Source of the DNA: Hygrophila difformis
Taxonomy: Eukaryota > Streptophyta > Magnoliopsida > Lamiales > Acanthaceae
DNA length: 64,000 nucleotides
Assembly (NCBI GenBank): GCA_030278955.1
Contig: JAOANR010000006.1
Coordinates: 14,047,974-14,111,973 of the forward strand
Direction of reading: 5' to 3'
Below, in pieces: positions 58,153 through 64,000 of the stretch. The stretch's first letter is position 1. Each line of letters begins with the position of its first letter. The notes below the pieces were generated by a model, which was not told where the DNA came from, searched no databases, and worked only from the letters and a program-made list of their open reading frames with translations. Both the position numbers and the translations under genes were made by a program.

Positions 58153-61100
58153 ATGAAGGAATCTCAGGAATCTCTTGACACTGAAGGTACTTACTTTTCT
58201 TTCTTCCTCCGACGCCGGCTTCTCGCCATTGTTTTTTTCTGCTCTCATATCCCTCAGTGAAAGAACAAGAATCCATCTTTAGGCAATAATTTATTCGGAG
58301 GATCCTCATCAAGCTGCTTTTCCAATCCGTATTGCCCTATGAAGTGTCCGCTCACGATTAGCTCTTCATTTTGGTTTCGTTCCGGGTGGCGCAAACTGGA
58401 AAAAAAGAATACCTTTTTTTGCTATTTGTGGTCTCTCCATTGTTCTCATACATTGTCAGAGTCTCCTGGTTCATCGAAATTATTGAATGTAAAATCTGGA
58501 GGCATTTTACGTCGATGTTTCACTGCTTCATCATCTAATGGGACATTTATTCTTGAACCCGATGTGCATAGTGAATTTCAAAGTGTATCCAAGATATATG
58601 CTGATCGACCAAGGCTAAAAAAGAAAAAAATTCCTCCCGAATTCGTGTTGGAAATTGCTGATATCATTAAGAACCATGAAGATGAGCTGGAGTCTAGGTT
58701 AAATATGCCATCTGGAAAGTTGTCCAACCACTCAATAACTGAGACTTTTGAGTATTTAAAAACTCAGAGAATTTCTGGTTTAAGGTTCTTTGAATGGTTC
58801 TGGAATACAAATCATCAGCGATGCAGGAGTGCATTACTCTGTAGTTTGATTATTGATAATGTAGGAACAATAGGTGATTATGAAACAATGTTTATATGGT
58901 GTGAGAAGTTCACATCTGAAAATATTGTGGTGACTAGTCATGCCTTCAGATTTTTGGTTGATTTGGCTTCAACCAGTTCTTCCCTGTTAGAATCCACTAG
59001 AAGAGTTGTGGATTTACTTAAAAAAGTTGGAGGATCTTGTCGCAATTCTGGTGTTTGTGCATTGGTGGAGATGTTCTGTGGACATAACTTGTTTGAAATG
59101 GCTAGGTATGTCATACATATCACGGAGAGAAGAGAATCGTATTACTGCCTTATGATTCGCGAGAAATGCAGAAGAGGTCTAATAGAAGATGCTTATAGAA
59201 TACTTAGGGAGATGAGAGAGGCGCAATGTGCCACTAAGGGTAGAGCACATAACTACATCATCGGAAGATTGTGCAAGAATGGTAGGCTGGATGAAGCTTC
59301 CGCGCTGCTTGAGGAAATGAAGGGAATTGGTATCCAACCAGATGCAATAACTTGCGAAATTTTTATTAATTTTGCATGTAACTTAGGCAACATGGATGTT
59401 GTGCCTCAGCTTCTTCATCAAATGAAGTCTCAAGGACTTGAACCTCGGCCCATGACACTTGCTTACATCATCAAAGCTTTCTTTGCTGCAGAAAAATATG
59501 AAGCGGCACACAATTTTGTTGATGATTCAGGTATCGTTTATAAGACATCAACCAATTTAATGTACAACTTACTGGCAAGGCTTTACTTGAAAAAAGGAGA
59601 TGTTTTGATGGCTCGGAATACTCTTGCCAAAATGATGGAGAAGAATCTCAAGCCAGATTTCAGCATTTCCAATAAGGTTGTAAAACAATTTAGGAGAACT
59701 GGGAGGGAAATTTAGCAACAGATTTGGAGACCATGCACTCGAGTTTGTAATCTAATCCAGTGCATATCATTTCCGAGTTAACATTTGTTATCTTTTAGTT
59801 ATATATGTTTCTAATTCAGCATAATGTTTTTTTAAAAAAAAAGTTGTGTAAATTTAGGAAAATAGGAACTTTGTTGTATCATAATATCATTTCAATCGTT
59901 TTCTGAAGATACAGAAATAATATAGAAGGAACACAGGACTAGATTAAATTTCTCTCCCTTTTCCTTCTATTTCTTGACATTTCATAAATTTACTTTCAAA
60001 TGACTGGTATTGATTTTGTGTTTGCTTCGCATGTTGTTTGCCTGATTAACCTTTTGAACTGGGACATCTATGTTTTACATTTTCCCCATGAATTTCTGAT
60101 AATGAACATTGACTGAAATGTTTTTATGGGTAATATGTATTTTTATCACTTGAGTTTCTTCTTTAGGGTAGTTTATTCTTTGTTGTGTTGAGTTTGAGAA
60201 GCATTATCGTCTAGCGAGGGTGACTGACATCACTTGTTCGGATTTTGCATGGAGCTGGAAGCATATCGTGGTCACAAAATGATGTTGGCATTTTTTTAGC
60301 TTGTTTGTTCCTCCTTGGTTATTTTATCATCTCATATCTACCAATAATTTCACACATTATAGAACTACTCCCCACTGCAAGAAATGTCAGATGTATTAGT
60401 GTATAAATAGAAGTCAGTAGTTACTATAAGTATATTAAGGAAAAGATAAATGTATGCATTAGACATTTTTGGATTGCAATTATCATTGAAACCTTGTTAA
60501 ATATTACTATCTCTTTGGCTATTTCTTTCTTTGTTTTACTCTTTGATAAAGTTTGAAAACAAGAATGCACCGTGTTTTTATAGATGGTGGTGCAGCTCCA
60601 AAAATTATCGTTTGTGCTGCAAAAATAATTTACAGTGTTGTAGTGAAGGTGGTTTTTACATATTTAGTTATTTGTTTTGAGGTTGATATGAATTGCTAAT
60701 TTTTCTTGTTTGTTTTCAATTTCATAATTACATGTATACTTACCATCTGTTGCTAGATCACGATTATCAGGGAAGAATTGTGACTTTTCTTGCTAGTCTA
60801 GACTTGTCAATGCTAAAATCCAGTTTGGCAGAAGGTAGTATCTGTGAAGCTGTAGCAGCTACACAAAATTGGCTACAAGAAGGTTGGTTGCCTTGTTTCT
60901 CATGGCCTATAAGATATAATTGAACCTATCTTATCTGTATATCCTTCTTCTAGTCTGATTTTCTGTGGATAATAAGAAATTGGATTTGGCTCCTCTAGGT
61001 TTGTAAAAGTTAAGGTTAAACTATTGAGAACATATGCTAAAGCATAAAATTAGGCAAAACAGGGTTAAATTTTTTGAATATGGGATGTTTGAAATTCAAA

Positions 61101-63669
61101 TTCAAATTATTTATTGTAGTTTTGTAAATGTTATTCACATTTACATTCATATTTTTATACTCCTTCCGTCCGATTTACTTTGGTCACTTTATAAACAAAC
61201 TGTCTCTTATTTATTAATCAAACTGGTCATTGTATAGTGGACGGAGGGAGTATATGTGCATAAATTCAGGTAAGCTTTTGATATCCTACCTTTAAGTAAT
61301 CTATTTTGAAAATTTCTGAATTTAAGGTTTGAATTCCAATTTTGATAAAACAAAATTAGATAATGTATTGATGTGTAGGTGGAAATAATTTTAGATCTAC
61401 GAAGTTGATTTTGAAGGCTATTGGTGATGTATTCTTGAATATGTTTTTTTTTTTAAATTTTTTTTTAAATTTTTAATATATATATATGTATCAACTCATT
61501 TTTGTGAGCGGGCAATTTTTGCCTGCCAGGAATATTTCTTGTTTGGGCATCATGTCAAAAACAGATAACAAACAATATAATTCATTATATATATATATAT
61601 ATATCTATATATATAATGTATATATTCAATGAAGATTGCAGTCCAATCGTTGGTTAGTCTAATGGTGATTGATGTTAGACTTGATAGGGAGGACTATGGT
61701 TTGATCCCCTCAATGATGAGAGGGGATGGAACCACGTTAGTGCCAGATTAGTTGGCCCAATGCGCTAGATTGGTGGTTGATCCTCAACTGAACTACTATA
61801 GAAAAAGATTGCAGACTATTGGTACATTTCTGAACTGTTATAAATTTTTGTTTGCTATCAGTGCAATTAAAATTTCTTAATTAAAATAAATAGAACACAA
61901 GATATTTGAGATTGTTTGTTATGTTCCTCTGAAATTTCAGGTCAATGCATTTGTTATTGCTAAGACTTTTTTTTTAATTTTTTATTATTATTATTAAGCC
62001 ATGGATCATTGTTCATTGCGTATTTGTTGGCAGCCATCTGGAAGCTCAATTTCTTTCCAGTACAATATACTCTTTGTTCTAGGTAATGGTATATAATCCA
62101 ATGCCAATTGCCACTGTTTTTGGATATGGTAAATATTTCATGGATTTGTTCTAGGTAATGGTATATAATCCAATGCCAATTGCCACTGTTTTTGGATATG
62201 TAAATATTTCATGGATGGTGAATCTAGGAGTGATTACTAAAAGGAAATATGAAACTAGGTTGAATTACGACTAGTTTTTCTAATATAGTAGTATCTTTTA
62301 TCTGTAGCAGATTAGCAGCAACATATTCATCAAAATAGGCAAAAAAAGTCAAAGGTGGTGTTCAGTGTGTTGCTCCTACTAGTTTCTTGCAATGTTGCTA
62401 ATTTAATGAACTCACATTGAGTCCTCTGGTCGACCTATATATCTTTTCAATCTGAATTCTAATAGTTGCAAAATCAGCTATTCATTGGAAATAACTGGCA
62501 CAAAATATTGCTAACTGAAACAGCAGAGTAAAGATGTGCACTTCTCAATTTAAACCTAGTAAATATTGTTACCAACATGGAACACCTTATCTGGTCTCAT
62601 TTGATCAAATATTTGAGACAAAAAGTACTGAAATATAAGCATTGTTTCTCTGGATGTCATTTACTCAAAAAAAATGAAGTTGTTTTTCTCCTGTCTTTGT
62701 GGGAAATGTGATAACCTTGTCTCAGAGTGGATTTGTATAGTATATGTCCTCTTATCATTTTTATAGCTTTATATATACCTCTGTTTAAATTTTTTTAAAC
62801 CACTGGAACGCCACTGCAATTTCCTTCAAATGCTAAAGAACAATTGTCTTGTACATTAGATGATGCTATAGCCATTGATGCAGGGATGCATGTTATATTT
62901 AGCTTTTCTAAACGCCTGTTATATTATCTCCCCACCCCACATGTATGTTGCTGGACTACACATTTGTGATGGCAATATTGATGTTTGGAACAGTATGGAT
63001 GGATGTGAAAATTAATTACAGAGACATGGCGCTCGCTGTCTTTATCTGGCGAAGGTAGTGAGATCAAAGTTGGGGATACTGGGATGTATCTGGAGGGTAG
63101 GTACATTTTCCTGTCTTTCACCCGAGCAACAAGAGTACAGCGCAAGATTTGTTGTTGCTATTGTTGGTGGTTTTGTGGAAGGAGAAACACCGCCAGGGCA
63201 CCCTGGCACGAGTCCCAGTGTGATCTGAGCTTGTGCCTGGACTCATCAGGACAAGGTAGAATTGGATACTCACTCATATGCAATACATTATCTTATGTAT
63301 TCTGTTGGTCTGCACTCCCATTGCCACGCTGCTATGTATTCTGACCAATATGGCAATATCCTCTGTTATAAATGCCTTAGCTATGGTAGTAAAATTGGAT
63401 AAGGTTTGAATTTTATATGTTTAGGTATATTTATGAAGAGGAATAACTGAAAAGGATACGGGTAGTTGCTTTCGATCCCCTACCCTATTCGGCTTGGAAT
63501 CAGGTTTGTTCATAAGTTTGTAGTTATATTGTGAGTTTCTTTTTTTGAATAAAAAAAGGGAGTATATATTCGAATGTATTTGTACGTAAAGAATATGTGA
63601 TTACATGTTATTCTTTTAAATTTGTTCTAGTCTGAAGTTGATTTGTTCTTGGTTATTCAAAAGGCTTAA
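58153..63669 (+). CDS. Candidate multi-exon gene of unknown function (partial model)
   Basis: Exon candidates with matching phases: 58153-58186 (MKESQESLDTE), 60757-60882 (DHDYQGRIVTFLASLDLSML onward) and 63022-63096 (ETWRSLSLSGEGSEIKVGDT onward). Two further coding-looking exons are 63455-63503 (IRVVAFDPLPYSAWNQ) and 63631-63669 (SEVDLFLVIQKA, stop TAA). The link across 63097-63454 is unresolved. A frame containing SARFVVAIVGGFVEGETPPG looks coding, but no splice combination I tried joins all pieces in phase, so a missed exon or a lesion is possible. I do not recognise the protein. Intron 1 contains the whole PPR gene. Confidence 0.42.
58339..59715 (+). CDS. P-class pentatricopeptide repeat protein (458 aa)
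   Basis: One uninterrupted frame. The N-terminus (about 60-70 residues) is Arg/Ser-rich, consistent with mitochondrial or plastid targeting. The C-terminal half holds tandem ~35-residue PPR units, for example YYCLMIREKCRRGLIEDAYR, then NYIIGRLCKNGRLDEASALL and IFINFACNLGNMDVVPQLLH. The proteins bind organellar RNA in a modular way. There is no DYW or E domain, so this is the P class, mostly linked to RNA stability, splicing or translation. Lack of introns is usual for PPR genes. It lies inside the first intron of the candidate gene starting at 58153. Confidence 0.9.
   Translation: MKCPLTISSSFWFRSGWRKLEKKNTFFCYLWSLHCSHTLSESPGSSKLLNVKSGGILRRCFTASSSNGTFILEPDVHSEFQSVSKIYADRPRLKKKKIPPEFVLEIADIIKNHEDELESRLNMPSGKLSNHSITETFEYLKTQRISGLRFFEWFWNTNHQRCRSALLCSLIIDNVGTIGDYETMFIWCEKFTSENIVVTSHAFRFLVDLASTSSSLLESTRRVVDLLKKVGGSCRNSGVCALVEMFCGHNLFEMARYVIHITERRESYYCLMIREKCRRGLIEDAYRILREMREAQCATKGRAHNYIIGRLCKNGRLDEASALLEEMKGIGIQPDAITCEIFINFACNLGNMDVVPQLLHQMKSQGLEPRPMTLAYIIKAFFAAEKYEAAHNFVDDSGIVYKTSTNLMYNLLARLYLKKGDVLMARNTLAKMMEKNLKPDFSISNKVVKQFRRTGREI
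59716..60756. other. PPR 3' region / intron 1 of the host gene
   Basis: AT-rich DNA with no coding frame. It should contain the PPR 3' UTR. Confidence 0.45.
61160..61250. mobile_element. Short Stowaway-like MITE, 91 bp
   Basis: It starts CTCCTTCCGTCC and ends GGACGGAGGGAG, with TA on both sides. Unusually short, probably an internally deleted copy. Confidence 0.85.
61645..61806 (+). mobile_element. tRNA-derived SINE (third family)
   Basis: An A-box-like TTAGTCTAATGG and a B-box-like GGTTTGATCCCC are 35-40 bases apart. A tRNA-unrelated body and a short A-rich end (AGAAAAAG) follow. Confidence 0.55.
62073..62215 (+). repeat. 72-bp tandem duplication
   Basis: The unit beginning TTTGTTCTAGGTAATGGTAT at 62073 is repeated at 62145, identical except for one missing G near the end. 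Confidence 0.93.
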
Positions 63670-64000
63670 TGGATTTGTTGAGAGATGAAAACAGCAATGG
63701 AACCGAAGTCCAAAATTTTCTGAAGAACTGCCATTTCAGTTGATTTTATACTTGGTAAGACATGGATTCCACTGTAAAGGCTGCCATATTTTTATTATTT
63801 TGAATTTAGCCTGAGTAGTGCCCGACTGTTATTCTATTAAAAAAAAAACAAATGCATGGTTCATGCGACAAGTTTTAAGGTGTTGAAAATTTTATAAATT
63901 GAGAGGAACAATGAAAAAAAATAACGCAAATCTTTTGTTAATGTAATAAAATAAACCACAGTCATCCAACTATGTTTCATAATTTGGTTCTAAATTCCTG
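63670..64000. other. Right-edge spacer
   Basis: AT-rich sequence after the proposed stop of the candidate gene. Nothing further is recognised. Confidence 0.5.

Larger units (their letters stand above)
60883..63021. other. Long intron (proposed) with repeats
   Basis: 2.1 kb between two phase-compatible exons of the candidate gene. It contains a 91-bp Stowaway, (TA)n runs at 61475-61490 and 61587-61620, a SINE and a 72-bp tandem duplication. I see no other coding exon, though a small one could be missed. Confidence 0.45.

Overview
The window is nuclear DNA of a flowering plant. Genes have many short exons with U/T-rich GT-AG introns, intergenic DNA is AT-rich, and there is a plant initiator tRNA plus many small DNA transposons (MITEs), tRNA-derived SINEs and a Helitron. 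Gene content (bifunctional aspartokinase-homoserine dehydrogenase, FPF1, group IVa bHLH, FAX, PPR) is that of a eudicot; an asterid is my guess only. All gene models were spliced by eye using reading frame, splice sites and remembered family sequences. No database search was run.

Layout. 1-1075 (-): first exon of an ATG8-interacting-protein-like membrane protein, cut by the window edge. 1.1-7.98 kb: transposon-rich spacer. 7984-8055: tRNA-iMet, then AK-HSDH (8248-15899, 18 exons). PTD, a meiotic XPF/ERCC1-like protein, lies tail-to-tail with it (18077-16362, -) and head-to-head, 207 bp apart, with a small conserved protein gene (18285-19844). SDHAF1 (23819-24109) follows, then FPF1 (28139-28501). 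28.5-36.8 kb is gene-free and holds a SINE, a Mutator-like element with an internal repeat array, a 3.6-kb Helitron inserted in an AAT microsatellite, and Stowaway MITEs. 36.9-42.6 kb: KH-domain RNA-binding protein. 44.37-45.94 kb: one-RRM protein, with a FAX2-like plastid fatty acid exporter only 49 nt downstream. 48.55-49.96 kb: bHLH factor. 52.0-57.1 kb: PP2A methylesterase (PPME1). 58.15-63.67 kb: a candidate multi-exon gene whose first intron contains an intronless PPR gene.

The genes are independent plant loci and do not form a pathway cluster. The points most worth checking are local architecture: the RRM-FAX pair, the nested PPR gene, the PTD bidirectional promoter, two GC-AG introns, a uORF whose stop overlaps the main start, and several transposons with intact target-site duplications that can be read directly from the sequence.
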